Shown here: positions 45,425 to 55,021 of the stretch, piece by piece
Numbering within the stretch: position 1 is the first letter of the stretch
How the letters are laid out: every line of letters begins with the position of its first letter
NCBI GenBank assembly: GCA_947452555.1
Contig: CANGDH010000008.1
Coordinates: forward strand, 45,062 to 109,061
Length of the DNA: 64,000 bases
Source: Bacteroidota bacterium
GTDB taxonomy: Bacteria; Bacteroidota; Bacteroidia; Chitinophagales; Chitinophagaceae
Reading direction: 5' to 3'
Made by a program: the position numbers and the translations under genes
The notes under the pieces: model-generated
What the model was told of the DNA's origin: nothing
Databases searched by the model: none
Seen by the model: the letters and a program-made list of their open reading frames with translations, nothing else

Positions 45425-46150
45425 TTAAGTAATTATAAGTTTAATAGATGCCATTAACAAAACAACTGCCAAAGTATATTTTAGAATTTTTTGATTAAAC
45501 TTAAGCGAGCCAAACCAAGCACCAATCAATCCTCCACCAAAGGCGATTGCTACAAAGCTAAACATTTCTGGCTCTAATTTAATCCCATGAGATAGTTGCC
45601 CAGCTAACCCTGCAATGGAGTTTACGAAAATAAACAACGCACTTATGGCTGCCGTTTGTTTCTGATTCGTCCAGTTTAATAACAATAATATGGGGGACAA
45701 TAAAATACCACCTCCAATTCCTATTAAACCTGACAAGAAACCAATCACGGCACCAACTAAAATAGATATTAATAAATTCCCTTCTTTTAAATCCTTTTCG
45801 TCAGTATTAGGGAATATAAAAAATCGAATTACAGGAAATAATAATAAAACACCCAGTACTTTTTTATAAATATGCGCGTCCAAAGCAATTGTGCCTCCTA
45901 TAAATGATAATGGGATAGAAGCTAATGCAAATGGTAAAAATAGCTTCCATTTAAAATGTCCTCCTTTATAAAAAAGCAAGAAAGAGGTAAGCGATACAAA
46001 TAAGTTTAAAATTAATGCAGTGGGCTTCATCACTTCTGGAGCAAAACCATATATCGCCATTAATGCTAAATATCCACTAGCCCCACCATGACCTACGGAT
46101 GCATATAATAAGGCAACAATAAATAATAATATAAAAAAGGTAATTGTCAT
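45425..46150 (-). CDS. TSUP (TauE/SafE) family permease inside the molybdenum-cofactor run
   Basis: 241 residues, about seven hydrophobic helices, with the TSUP repeat GHGGASGYLALMA in the first half and GGGILLSPILLLLNW in the second. The family moves sulfite, sulfonates or related anions. Its place immediately upstream of moaD by 4 bases implies a tie to sulfur or oxyanion handling for the cofactor, but the substrate is inferred. Confidence 0.82.
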   Translation of the reverse strand: MTITFFILLFIVALLYASVGHGGASGYLALMAIYGFAPEVMKPTALILNLFVSLTSFLLFYKGGHFKWKLFLPFALASIPLSFIGGTIALDAHIYKKVLGVLLLFPVIRFFIFPNTDEKDLKEGNLLISILVGAVIGFLSGLIGIGGGILLSPILLLLNWTNQKQTAAISALFIFVNSIAGLAGQLSHGIKLEPEMFSFVAIAFGGGLIGAWFGSLKFNQKILKYTLAVVLLMASIKLIIT

Positions 46151-46246
46151 TAATCAAAATTAAAATAAGTGGGTAAAAATATATTTGTATTTAAAGAAAT
46201 TAAGTTTAGGGGTAAAAGAAAAAAATATGGGATTAATAAAATTGAA

Positions 46247-47431
46247 TTAAGAAAGTAAATGAATGGTAATCAAATCTCCAGCTTTTACTTGATCATATTC
46301 TTCGGGTAATACAGCTAAACAATTCGCAGTTGCATAAGAAGATAATTTATAAGACTCTTGTCCAGTTTGAATAACAACTTCTTTCCCATCATAAAATGCT
46401 TTTAAAAAATGAGTCAACCCTATTGGCTTTTTAAAATCATGTGAAATAGCTGCTGTTATTTGTTTTAAGGAATTAGCTTGTTTGGATAGTATTCCGATAG
46501 CTGGTAAAACATACTCGTAAAAGCAAGTTAATACTGATGCTGGATTTCCCGGAAGACCAAAAACTAGTTTATCCTCTTTCATTCCAAATAATAAAGGCTT
46601 TCCTGGCTTTTGTTTTATCTTATGGAAAATGGGTTGTACTCCACATTGTTCAAATGCTTTTAAAGTAAAGTCAAAGTCCCCAACACTAACCCCACCAGTC
46701 ATTAATACGATATCAGAATCTGTTAATAAACCATTTAAACAAGTTGACAATTTATTTAAATTGTCTGTTGCTTGCACCAATTTAATTGCTTCAATTTTTT
46801 GCTCCTTCAAAATAGCTGACAAAGTATAACTATTGGACTCATACACTTGTCCATAACTTAAGGGCAAACCTGGTTGCTGTAATTCATTGCCAGTGACTAA
46901 TATCCCAACTTTTGGCCTTGGGTAGACAAGTACTTTATCAATTCCTATGCCTGCTAAAAAACCAATGCTAGCTGGCTTTAATAATGTTCCCTTTGACAAA
47001 GCCATTTTTTCTTTTTCCATCTCAGACCCAACTGGCCTCACATTATCCCCTTTCTTCAACTTTTCATCAAGTATGATCAAATTACCAGATTCAATTTTTG
47101 CTTTTTCTTGCATCAAAACTGTATCTGCACCAACAGGTACAGCAGCTCCTGTAAAAATTCTCACCGCAGTCCCTTTTGCTAAAGTGATTGTTTGATTGCT
47201 TCCCGCCGCCATTTCACCTACTAATGTATATTGAGTAGTTGTTTCATTAAAAGTAAATGCATAGCCATCCATATTAGATTGCGGAAATGCAGGAATATTA
47301 ATACTTGAAATAATGTCTTCTGCGAGTATTAACCCATTCGCTTCTTTAAGATTAACTTTTACAGCATTCAACGGCAATACATGATTATTAATCAATCTTA
47401 AAGCCCGCTCTACTGTAATTAATGTTTCCAT
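46247..47431 (-). CDS. moeA: Molybdopterin molybdenumtransferase MoeA
   Basis: About 394 residues. Inserts molybdate into adenylated molybdopterin. Family landmarks are FPQSNMDGYAF (Asp of the MoeA N-domain), GAAVPVGADTVLMQE, VGILVTGNEL, MTGGVSVGDFD and FGLPGNPASVL. The ATG at 47431 (METLITVERAL) is preferred: the longer frame starts at TTG (47452) inside the moaA stop region and adds MIKYIRN. Follows moaA by 17 bases. Confidence 0.9.
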   Translation of the reverse strand: METLITVERALRLINNHVLPLNAVKVNLKEANGLILAEDIISSINIPAFPQSNMDGYAFTFNETTTQYTLVGEMAAGSNQTITLAKGTAVRIFTGAAVPVGADTVLMQEKAKIESGNLIILDEKLKKGDNVRPVGSEMEKEKMALSKGTLLKPASIGFLAGIGIDKVLVYPRPKVGILVTGNELQQPGLPLSYGQVYESNSYTLSAILKEQKIEAIKLVQATDNLNKLSTCLNGLLTDSDIVLMTGGVSVGDFDFTLKAFEQCGVQPIFHKIKQKPGKPLLFGMKEDKLVFGLPGNPASVLTCFYEYVLPAIGILSKQANSLKQITAAISHDFKKPIGLTHFLKAFYDGKEVVIQTGQESYKLSSYATANCLAVLPEEYDQVKAGDLITIHLLS

Positions 47432-47448
47432 ATTGCGAATATACTTAA

Positions 47449-48429
47449 TCAACCACCAATACTTATCATGGTTCTATTGTGTAAAGCTCCTGTTTCGATT
47501 TTTTCCAAGTCGGTAGTAAATTGTCCGCCTAGTGCTTGTTTTTTATCACTGATATTTTGAAGTATTAGAGGGGTAATGTCCGCTCCGGTTCTATATGCCG
47601 TTAATAAATCAGTTTCAGAAGTAGAGAATAAACAGTTTTTCATTTTACCGTCTGCTGTTAAACGCATTCTATTACAGTCCCCACAAAAAGGCGCACTCAT
47701 AGTACTAATTACTGCAAAAGTTCCTTTATGACCAATTACTTGATAGTTTTTAGCAGTTTCATGTGCCGACCTTTCAATGGAAGTAAATTCAAATTCAGTT
47801 TTAACCCTATCTAATATCTCCTGCAACGTAATTACTTTTTCCCTGTTCCATTTATTGCCATCAAAAGGCATAAACTCAATAAATCGAACATGAATAGGTG
47901 TGTCCTTTGTCCATCTTACAAAATCATTTATTTCTTCCTCATTCACACCTTTCATAGCTACCACATTCAATTTTACTCCAATGCCATTATCCATCATCAA
48001 TTGGATATTACGCATTACTTGTTCATGCTGGTCTCTTTTGGTCATTAAGATAAATCTGTCCTTCTGTAATGTATCTAAGCTAATATTTAAAAACTGAATG
48101 CCTGCTGCTTTAATCTCATTTACAAATTCATGTAAACGTGTGGCATTAGTCGTCATTGTTAATTGAATATTTAATGCAGCTAACTTTTTTAGAATATCGG
48201 CAAAATCTTTTCTCACTAAAGGTTCTCCTCCAGTTAATCTTATTTTATTTACCCCCTGCGCTACAAATGTTTTAGCAATAGCTTCAATTTCGTCTGCTTG
48301 CATTAATTGGCTAGAAGGAGTGAAATGATAATCTTCTTCGGGCATGCAATAAAAGCATCTTAAATTACAATTGTCCGTTATGGAAATGCGCAGGTAATCG
48401 TGTATTCTATTAAATTTATCTACAATCAT
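47449..48429 (-). CDS. moaA: GTP 3',8-cyclase MoaA
   Basis: 326-residue radical SAM enzyme for the first step of molybdenum-cofactor synthesis. N-terminal cluster CNLRCFYCMP (Cys21, Cys25, Cys28), second cluster near residues 255-275 (CGDCNRMRLTADGKMKNC) and the C-terminal GG (ISIGG). Its ATG overlaps the end of the nucleotidyltransferase gene by 4 bases. It works with the MoaC half of MoaCB. Confidence 0.95.
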   Translation of the reverse strand: MIVDKFNRIHDYLRISITDNCNLRCFYCMPEEDYHFTPSSQLMQADEIEAIAKTFVAQGVNKIRLTGGEPLVRKDFADILKKLAALNIQLTMTTNATRLHEFVNEIKAAGIQFLNISLDTLQKDRFILMTKRDQHEQVMRNIQLMMDNGIGVKLNVVAMKGVNEEEINDFVRWTKDTPIHVRFIEFMPFDGNKWNREKVITLQEILDRVKTEFEFTSIERSAHETAKNYQVIGHKGTFAVISTMSAPFCGDCNRMRLTADGKMKNCLFSTSETDLLTAYRTGADITPLILQNISDKKQALGGQFTTDLEKIETGALHNRTMISIGG

Positions 48430-49103
48430 TTTAATAATACTTCCTTTAGTAATTGTTTATAATCTTCCATGGTGTCAATGTCTAACACCCCCTTTTCGAA
48501 ATGTAATTTAGCCACTTCCGTCTCTCTATTCTTGATTATTTTTTTAGCGCCGATATCTCCTTTTAAATCCAGCAGCTCCGAGAACATACTTTTATGAAAT
48601 ATAGCTGGCGTACCAATGATGCCTTCATAATAACAAGCTGCAATAGGCAGTTCCGTATTTTGTTGCAATTGAATCAACGCTTGTATGTTCTCTGCACTAA
48701 CAAAAGGCTGATCGCATACCAAAATCATTACGCCATCAAGCTCCTCTTTCACCTTATTCATCCCCTCCTTCACCTTATTCTTCTCCTCCAATTTTTCATT
48801 ATTAAATTCGTTAATATTCATCATCGAATTCAACCCCACTCTTATAGAACTAGCCATGCCTTCCTCCCATTGGTCATTCATCACAATATTTAAATTTGGC
48901 GCGGTAATTTGTGCACTAATTTTTTCTGCATCCGCTCCTAAAACAATAGTTATTGGGGAATTGGTAGCGTCTTTAACAATGTCTATCAATCTATTAATAA
49001 GTGTTTTCCCCTCAAAAGCTAAAAGCTGTTTAGGGGAGCCTAGTCTTTTACTTTGACCAGCAGCAATAATCAATATCCCACAATGTTGAATTGAGTTAGT
49101 CAT
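48426..49103 (-). CDS. MobA/MocA-like molybdenum-cofactor nucleotidyltransferase
   Basis: 225 residues. Nucleotide-binding LIIAAGQSKRLGSPKQLL and catalytic VMILVCDQPFVSAENI are the MobA/MocA hallmarks. Because the partner enzyme is a molybdenum hydroxylase and XdhC is next door, CMP transfer (MocA type) is more likely than GMP transfer. A charged insertion near residues 98-126 contains a recent 21-bp tandem duplication (48738-48779) giving NKVKEGM and NKVKEEL. Its ATG lies 10 bases after the XdhC stop. Confidence 0.85.
   Translation of the reverse strand: MTNSIQHCGILIIAAGQSKRLGSPKQLLAFEGKTLINRLIDIVKDATNSPITIVLGADAEKISAQITAPNLNIVMNDQWEEGMASSIRVGLNSMMNINEFNNEKLEEKNKVKEGMNKVKEELDGVMILVCDQPFVSAENIQALIQLQQNTELPIAACYYEGIIGTPAIFHKSMFSELLDLKGDIGAKKIIKNRETEVAKLHFEKGVLDIDTMEDYKQLLKEVLLK
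48738..48779. repeat. 21-bp tandem duplication in the MocA-like gene
   Basis: Two copies of a 21-bp unit (48738-48758 and 48759-48779) that differ at a few positions, both containing TTCACCTTATT on the plus strand. In frame they encode NKVKEGM then NKVKEEL. It keeps the frame and extends a charged helix. Confidence 0.8.
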
Positions 49104-49113
49104 TAATTATTAC

Positions 49114-50253
49114 TTAATTATGAATGGCATTTTGCTTCCATTTCAACATATTGCCTGGCTTGCCATTAAATACTGCTTGAATTTCAGCAATAATACTGGA
49201 AGCAATTTCTTCCGCTGTTTCCGCACCAATGTCTAAACCAGTAGGGGCATAAATATTTGATAACTGCTTTTCAGTTAATACCAATCCTTCTTTTTTAAAA
49301 TCATCCAACATTTTTTCTAATTTCTTCTTAGGACCTAATAAACCTATATAAGGGATCTCCGTTTTAACGAGCGCTTTTAACATTTGCAGGTCGTATTTAT
49401 AATTATGCGTCATTAAAACAAAGCAAGTTCTATTGTCTAATTGAATTTGTTCTAAAACAGCTTCTGGCTTACTCACTAATACTTGGCAAGCACTTATAAA
49501 TCGATCTGCTTTTGCATGGGTATTTCGACCATCCACTACTTTCACTTCCCAACCTAATATAGTAGCCATTTGCATCAAGGGTACTGCGTCATTGCCCGCA
49601 CCTACTACGACTAATGAGATGGGAGCTTCCAGAAATTCAATTAATGCACTAGTACTAATCCCGTCATTTATTTGTGTTATATCATTAGTATATTCTTTAA
49701 ATACCGATTTGCCATTAAGAAACACTGCTTTTATAGCTGGCTCTATTACTTTAATTAATTGGGTTGCATTATTTGCAGCTGTTAATACTCCATTTTGTTC
49801 TTGCAATAAACAAGTCCCTATTTGACTATTTTTCTTGTCTGTCAAATCAAATAAAGTTACAAGTACCGCATGTTGTCTTTTAGCAATAGCCTTTCTTAAT
49901 AATTCAATTGGATTATTAATATCACTCACAAAAATGTATTCAAATAAAACCTGTATCACCCCTTCGCAACCCAACTGAATACCTACACTTATATCGTCTT
50001 CGTCACTGGTATCATAGGTTACTAGTCTTGTTGTTTGCTCTGTAAAAGTTAAAAGGGCTTTTTTTAATGCATCTCCTTCTAAACAACCTCCACTAATTGC
50101 CCCAATCATTAACCCGTCTTCCAAAACCAACATTCTTGCACCTGGCCTTCTGTATGACGATCCTTCTAAATGAACGACCGTTGCTAATACACAAACCCTA
50201 CCCGCACTTTTTGCAGTATCATAGGCTTGGACTATTTGTTGTAACTCGTTCAT
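49114..50253 (-). CDS. xdhC: XdhC family cofactor-insertion chaperone
   Basis: 379 residues. N-terminal XdhC/CoxI domain (VCVLATVVHLEGSSYRRPGARMLV, IGAISGGCLEGD) and C-terminal Rossmann-like XdhC_C domain (SLVVVGAGNDAVPLMQMA, FVLMTHNYKYDLQML). XdhC proteins bind the molybdenum cofactor, support its sulfuration and hand it to hydroxylases of the xanthine-oxidase family. It lies 21 bases after the cytochrome gene and 10 before the nucleotidyltransferase. Confidence 0.9.
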   Translation of the reverse strand: MNELQQIVQAYDTAKSAGRVCVLATVVHLEGSSYRRPGARMLVLEDGLMIGAISGGCLEGDALKKALLTFTEQTTRLVTYDTSDEDDISVGIQLGCEGVIQVLFEYIFVSDINNPIELLRKAIAKRQHAVLVTLFDLTDKKNSQIGTCLLQEQNGVLTAANNATQLIKVIEPAIKAVFLNGKSVFKEYTNDITQINDGISTSALIEFLEAPISLVVVGAGNDAVPLMQMATILGWEVKVVDGRNTHAKADRFISACQVLVSKPEAVLEQIQLDNRTCFVLMTHNYKYDLQMLKALVKTEIPYIGLLGPKKKLEKMLDDFKKEGLVLTEKQLSNIYAPTGLDIGAETAEEIASSIIAEIQAVFNGKPGNMLKWKQNAIHN

Positions 50254-50274
50254 TTAAAATTTCTCAATAATTTA

Positions 50275-50700
50275 TTAATACGGTTGATACCCTTTAACAA
50301 CAGCCTTCTTAGCTAAAGCAACTTCAGATGCCTTCATAACTATTGCTTTATTTCCCCAAGTATTTCTGATATAGTTAATTACATCCGCCGTTTCTTGGTC
50401 AGACAAATCCATGCCAGACATTTCTGCGTTGTATTCAACTCCCTTTACTTTAATAGGGCCTCTCATTCCTTGCAGCACTATTTTAACGAGTCTATTTTTA
50501 TCATTCAAGTTGCCAGTTGTTACCAAGGAAGGGAAAGCACCTTCCACTCCCTTACCGTCTTCCATATGACAAGACATACAATAAGTTGCATATACAGTTT
50601 GGCCATTTTTTATACTTGCAGCAGGTGTCACATTTTGATAAAAAGACTGACTGGTTATTGCGATTACTAAAATCACAATGGAGAACATGATTTTTTTCAT
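50275..50700 (-). CDS. Exported c-type cytochrome
   Basis: 141 residues with a signal peptide (IMFSIVILVIAITSQSF) and one heme-binding CMSCH (Cys41, Cys44, His45); the axial Met is likely in SGMDLSDQETADVINYI. The single-domain, ~120-residue mature form fits a soluble periplasmic class I cytochrome. Between it and the preceding Mo-subunit gene is a 13-bp inverted repeat. It is the probable electron acceptor of the molybdenum enzyme. Confidence 0.9.
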   Translation of the reverse strand: MKKIMFSIVILVIAITSQSFYQNVTPAASIKNGQTVYATYCMSCHMEDGKGVEGAFPSLVTTGNLNDKNRLVKIVLQGMRGPIKVKGVEYNAEMSGMDLSDQETADVINYIRNTWGNKAIVMKASEVALAKKAVVKGYQPY

Positions 50701-50718
50701 AACTATTAGGTTTAGAAA

Positions 50719-50759
50719 CTAATAAAAAAGACTGCCACGAAAGCAATCTTTTTTATTAG
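50719..50759 (-). terminator. Perfect 13-bp inverted repeat between the Mo-subunit and cytochrome genes
   Basis: Arms CTAATAAAAAAGA (50719-50731) and TCTTTTTTATTAG (50747-50759) around a 15-base spacer. On the minus strand the right arm is read first and the left arm's T-run comes last, so it resembles an AT-rich intrinsic terminator or attenuator within the operon, or a site that stabilises the upstream mRNA. Confidence 0.6.
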
Positions 50760-50777
50760 AACGATTTTTATTAAAAA

Positions 50778-53027
50778 TTATCCTTTGTTTAAATCATTTA
50801 TAAAAGGCTGGTTATAAAAACGTTTTCCTGTTGCTTTATATAATGCATTTGCCAACGCTCCAAATACTGGAGGGAAAGGAGGTTCTCCTAATCCTGTTGG
50901 ATCAATGCTATTTTTTACAAAATGAACATCAATATTTTTTGGAGCTTCCTTATGTCTGATAATTCTGTATTGATTTAGATTTTTCTGAACAGCCGCACCT
51001 TTTTCAATGCGCATTCCACCATACAATGCATTACCAATACCGTCTACAACAGCACCTTCCACCATATTTTTTGCACCTTCTGGGTTAACTATAAAGCCGC
51101 AGTCTATTGCTGATACTACATTGTCTACGACAGGTTGGCCATTTTTCATAGTAACGTCCACCACATGGGCAGCATAAGAACTATGACAGAAATAAGCAGC
51201 AACACCACGCTTCACATTCTTATCCTTCTTAGTCCAGTTTGATTTTTCTTTAACTAATTCTAAAACACCGATATATCTATCCGCATCATATTCATTGTTT
51301 TTGCCAACAGGATTCGCTTTTGCTTTTTTCAATAATTCAATTCTGTAGTCCAATGGATCTTTACCAATGGTTTCTGCTAATTCGTCTATGAAGGATTGTT
51401 CCGCAGCTGCGATAAAGTTGGAACCTGGCGCTCTAAATGCACCAATAGTTATATTAGAAGGGATATCCCATCCTTCTGCAATATAATTTTCAAATACACC
51501 AGCTGGGAAACGATTTTCATGCACAGCCCCTTCTGGTATTCCACCACCTCTAATACTAATCGCAGTTACATTATTGTTTTCGTCAATTGCCGCTTTGTAA
51601 GTTACCATATAAGAAGGACGATAAATACCATTGGTCATATCGTCTTCTCTTGTATAAATTAATTTAACTGGCGCTTTCATTTTTTTAGAAATATGACCCG
51701 CTTCCACAATGTAATGGCCGTAAGCTCTACGACCGAAACCACCACCCATTCTAGCCAATTTCATTTCAATTTTGTCTGCAGGGATATCCAAATTCGCCAT
51801 AATGTTTTGCTTCATCATATCTGGGATTTGAATAGGCGCTACAAAAAACGCTTTCTCGTCTGTAATATGGGCGAAGCAACTAATTGGTTCCATTGGATTA
51901 TGAGATAAGAAAGGAGCAGAATACGTTTTTTCAATTACCTTTTTTGCTTTTGCAAATGCCGCTTCTGGATTACCGTCTTTTCTCAAAATTTTGCCTGGCT
52001 TTTGTTGCATAGCATACATCTGCTTCATATGATCGTCTGTGCTTTCTAAGCCAGCAGGAACTGTTTCTTCTTTTTTACCTCCCCAAGCAGCCACCATTTC
52101 TTTAGTAGTTTCAATAGGCTCCCATTGTGCAACGACTTTTTTTCTTGCATTCAATACTTCCCATGTTGAATTACCTACTACAGCAATTAATTTATTAAAT
52201 GCTCTAGTATCAAAGCCTGCTCTTGTATATCCGTCTTTATAAACTTGAATGTCGAAAACTGCTTTAATACCTGGCATTTTCAAAGCCTCTGTGGCATCGA
52301 ATGATTTTAATTTCATTCCAAATGCGGGTGGATGAATTGCCATTGCAATTAACATGCCTTCTTGCTTATAATCCAAAGTGAATAAGGAATCACCTGATAC
52401 GATATCCTTACCAACTTTATTTTTTTGTGGAGTACCTATCAATGAAAATTCAGTAGTCTTTTTTAATTCAACTTTTTCTGGTTTCGGTAATTTAGATGCA
52501 GCCGTTGCTAATGCACCAAAATTTAAACTTTTATTAGATGCTTTATGAAGAACAACTCCATTTGCCACTGTTAATTCACTCACTGGAACATTCCATTCGT
52601 TAGCAGCAGCTTGCATTAACATTAGTCTTGCAGTAGCACCTGCTGTTCTTAATGGTTTCCATGCTTGAGCCATACCACGACTACCTCCAGTAAACTGACT
52701 TTTAAAACGAGGCGTATCATAATCTCCCATTTCTACTACCACCTTGCTCCAGTCTGCTTGCAATTCTTCATTTACCATCATAGGCAAAGAGGTCATTACA
52801 TTCGTTCCAAACTCTGGATTGGGGTTAAATATTTTAACAACATTATCTGGTGTGATTTGAATAAATCCATTTAATTGAATCCACTCTTTAGCAGTTGCTG
52901 CAGATGCCAATGCTTCGTTTGGCACTAAATTAGCTAACCAACTAAATCCTATCATCATTCCACCTCCTGTTAAAGAAGAAACTTTCAGGAATGAACGACG
53001 ACTATAATTATTTTGTGACTGTTCCAT
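50778..53027 (-). CDS. Molybdenum hydroxylase large subunit, Tat-exported (xanthine-oxidase family, isoquinoline/aldehyde oxidoreductase type)
   Basis: 749 residues. Twin-arginine signal SRRSFLKVSSLTGGG, then the molybdopterin-binding subunit: GGSRGMAQAW early, MARMGGGFGRRAYGHY (cofactor loop with GGGFGRR), IGAFRAPGSNFIAAAEQSFIDE and the catalytic Glu in GLGEPPFPPVFGALANAL. This is the fold of IorB-type and periplasmic aldehyde oxidases, which hydroxylate N-heterocycles or aldehydes. The substrate cannot be read. It pairs with the [2Fe-2S] subunit 14 bases upstream. Confidence 0.92.
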   Translation of the reverse strand: MEQSQNNYSRRSFLKVSSLTGGGMMIGFSWLANLVPNEALASAATAKEWIQLNGFIQITPDNVVKIFNPNPEFGTNVMTSLPMMVNEELQADWSKVVVEMGDYDTPRFKSQFTGGSRGMAQAWKPLRTAGATARLMLMQAAANEWNVPVSELTVANGVVLHKASNKSLNFGALATAASKLPKPEKVELKKTTEFSLIGTPQKNKVGKDIVSGDSLFTLDYKQEGMLIAMAIHPPAFGMKLKSFDATEALKMPGIKAVFDIQVYKDGYTRAGFDTRAFNKLIAVVGNSTWEVLNARKKVVAQWEPIETTKEMVAAWGGKKEETVPAGLESTDDHMKQMYAMQQKPGKILRKDGNPEAAFAKAKKVIEKTYSAPFLSHNPMEPISCFAHITDEKAFFVAPIQIPDMMKQNIMANLDIPADKIEMKLARMGGGFGRRAYGHYIVEAGHISKKMKAPVKLIYTREDDMTNGIYRPSYMVTYKAAIDENNNVTAISIRGGGIPEGAVHENRFPAGVFENYIAEGWDIPSNITIGAFRAPGSNFIAAAEQSFIDELAETIGKDPLDYRIELLKKAKANPVGKNNEYDADRYIGVLELVKEKSNWTKKDKNVKRGVAAYFCHSSYAAHVVDVTMKNGQPVVDNVVSAIDCGFIVNPEGAKNMVEGAVVDGIGNALYGGMRIEKGAAVQKNLNQYRIIRHKEAPKNIDVHFVKNSIDPTGLGEPPFPPVFGALANALYKATGKRFYNQPFINDLNKG

Positions 53028-53041
53028 ATTCTAAAGTTTTT

Positions 53042-53512
53042 TTACTTGGTTGATGACTTTGCAGCTTGATGAATAGCAGCTTTGATTCTTATATAGGTAC
53101 CACAACGACATATATTTCCAGTCATCGCAGCATCTATTTCTTCGTCCGTTGGATTTGGCTTTGTTTTTAATAAAGCAACGGCAGCCATAATTTGACCAGT
53201 TTGACAATAGCCACATTGTGCCACGTCTAATTCCAACCACGCTTTTTGAACTGGATGTAATTCACCCATTTCAGCAACTATGCCTTCAATGGTAGTAATT
53301 GCTTGTGTGCCAACAGCAGATACAGGTAATTGACAAGACTTTAATGCACGGCCATTTAAATGTATTGTACAAGCTCCACAAGAGCCAACACCGCATCCAA
53401 ATTTTGTACCTATTAAATTAAGGTGATCACGTAAAACCCATAATACTGGCGTACTTGGGTCAACGTCTACCTCGTATTGTTTTCCGTTTACTTTAAGATT
53501 CATCTTTGACAT
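53042..53512 (-). CDS. [2Fe-2S] subunit of the molybdenum hydroxylase
   Basis: 156 residues. N-terminal plant-ferredoxin-type cluster Cys40/45/48/60 ([17 protein letters not shown]) and C-terminal cluster Cys99/102/134/136 ([12 protein letters not shown]), the pair found in all small subunits of this enzyme family. No signal peptide; it is presumably folded with the large subunit in the cytoplasm and exported with it by Tat. Together they transfer electrons from the molybdenum site to cytochrome c. Confidence 0.94.
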   Translation of the reverse strand: MSKMNLKVNGKQYEVDVDPSTPVLWVLRDHLNLIGTKFGCGVGSCGACTIHLNGRALKSCQLPVSAVGTQAITTIEGIVAEMGELHPVQKAWLELDVAQCGYCQTGQIMAAVALLKTKPNPTDEEIDAAMTGNICRCGTYIRIKAAIHQAAKSSTK

Positions 53513-53650
53513 AGTTATCTATATTTTAACATCATTAAGCAAATTCAACCAGGCTCTAAAATACCCAATTTTACTAGGATAATCCTTACACAATTCAAAC
53601 AATTTGATAAATGGAATCAAATAAGGCAGCGGCAGTCATAAATTATTAAC

Positions 53651-54988
53651 TTACAACCCAGCTATGCCTTTGTCTATAGCTAAGATTGTTTTTAGCAATA
53701 CATTAGCACCATTAGCAATATCTGATGTGGTTGAAAATTCTTTAGGAGAATGACTAATACCGCCAATACTAGGAATGAATATCATAGCCGATGGTGCAAT
53801 AACAGCCATCTCTTGAGAATCATGCCCTGCTCCACTCTGCATAAACTTGGTAGTTAAACCTAATTCCTTAGAAGCATTATTAATAGTTTGTTGCAATGCT
53901 TTATTAGTTAATGCTGGAATAGACGCATTGGGTTGTAAATCAAAACCAATTTTTACTTTAGACTCATTTGCAATTTTAGCTGCACGTAGTTCCATTTGAG
54001 CAAAGAGCATGTCTATCTTGTCGTCTGACAAATCACGAATTTCTAAACCTAAAACTACTTTGCCTGGAATTACATTGTACGCTCCAGGTTGTGCTGAAAT
54101 TTTTCCTACGGTACCTACATGATTCCCTTCCATACTATTCACCACTTCATTTACTGCAATGATAAATTTAGAAGCGGCCAACAAGGCGTCTTGTCTCATG
54201 TTCATAGGTGTAGTACCTGCGTGATTAGCAAAGCCTTCCAATGTTACTATCCAATGTCTGAGTCCTACAATCCCTTCTACCACTCCTATTTTAAGGTTTT
54301 CTCTTTCTAAAATACCGCCCTGTTCAATATGTAATTCTAACCAGGCATGAATATCTCCTTTATGTCTAACGCAAGACTGAATATTATCAGAATTTCCGCC
54401 AATGGCTTTAATCCCTTCCGCCATAGTTAAACCGCTTTGACTTTTTTGTTGAAGCCCTTGCGCAGTTAATCTTCCTACCATTCCAATGCTTCCAATAGTT
54501 CCCCCTTCTTCATTGGAAAAGATGATTACTTCTAGCGGGTGTTCAGTAATAATATTATGTTCATTTAATACTTCAATAATTTCTAAAGCACCTAATGACC
54601 CGACTGGTCCATCATAGTTGCCGCCATCTGGCACCATATCGATATGCGAACCAAAAGCAATTGGCTTTAAAGAAGCGTTCTTTCCCTTACGTTTACCAAT
54701 AATATTTCCTGCAGCGTCAATAGTTGGATTCAAGCCTGCTTTTTTCATTAGGTCCATAAACCAAGCCCTGCCTTCTATATCTCCTTTTGTATAAGCAACT
54801 CTATAACCACGCCCCTTCTCATCTAATCCGAATTTTGCTAATTCAAAAATTCGATTTGAAATTCGCATTTCATTCACTTTTAAAATATCGTCAGTTACTA
54901 TACTATTACTAAACGAACTTTTAATTCCGAAAGCAGTAATACCCAATGCGGTTAATGCTGAATTTTTTATAAAGGCTTTTCTTTTCAT
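53651..54988 (-). CDS. M20-family Zn-dependent hydrolase (carbamoylase/allantoate amidohydrolase type), exported
   Basis: 445 residues. The N-terminal signal (KRKAFIKNSALTALGITAFG) is Tat-like without a twin Arg. Metal and catalytic landmarks of the hydantoinase/carbamoylase group: GSHIDMVPDGGNYDGPVG, SNEEGG, HIEQGGILE, the interdomain HAGTTPMNMRQDALLAAS and GAGHDSQEMA. It should cleave N-carbamoyl or ureido groups from amino acids or allantoate. Start at 54988 is 33 bases from the penicillin acylase stop, so they form one operon with the molybdenum enzyme probably downstream (138-bp gap). Confidence 0.85.
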   Translation of the reverse strand: MKRKAFIKNSALTALGITAFGIKSSFSNSIVTDDILKVNEMRISNRIFELAKFGLDEKGRGYRVAYTKGDIEGRAWFMDLMKKAGLNPTIDAAGNIIGKRKGKNASLKPIAFGSHIDMVPDGGNYDGPVGSLGALEIIEVLNEHNIITEHPLEVIIFSNEEGGTIGSIGMVGRLTAQGLQQKSQSGLTMAEGIKAIGGNSDNIQSCVRHKGDIHAWLELHIEQGGILERENLKIGVVEGIVGLRHWIVTLEGFANHAGTTPMNMRQDALLAASKFIIAVNEVVNSMEGNHVGTVGKISAQPGAYNVIPGKVVLGLEIRDLSDDKIDMLFAQMELRAAKIANESKVKIGFDLQPNASIPALTNKALQQTINNASKELGLTTKFMQSGAGHDSQEMAVIAPSAMIFIPSIGGISHSPKEFSTTSDIANGANVLLKTILAIDKGIAGL

Positions 54989-55021
54989 TTTACAATTTAA
55001 CCCATTTTTTGTAAATAATAG

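Noticed and set aside
50552..50746. Open frame across the cytochrome start and inverted repeat
   Set aside because: It is a shadow of the cytochrome gene in another frame and crosses the hairpin.
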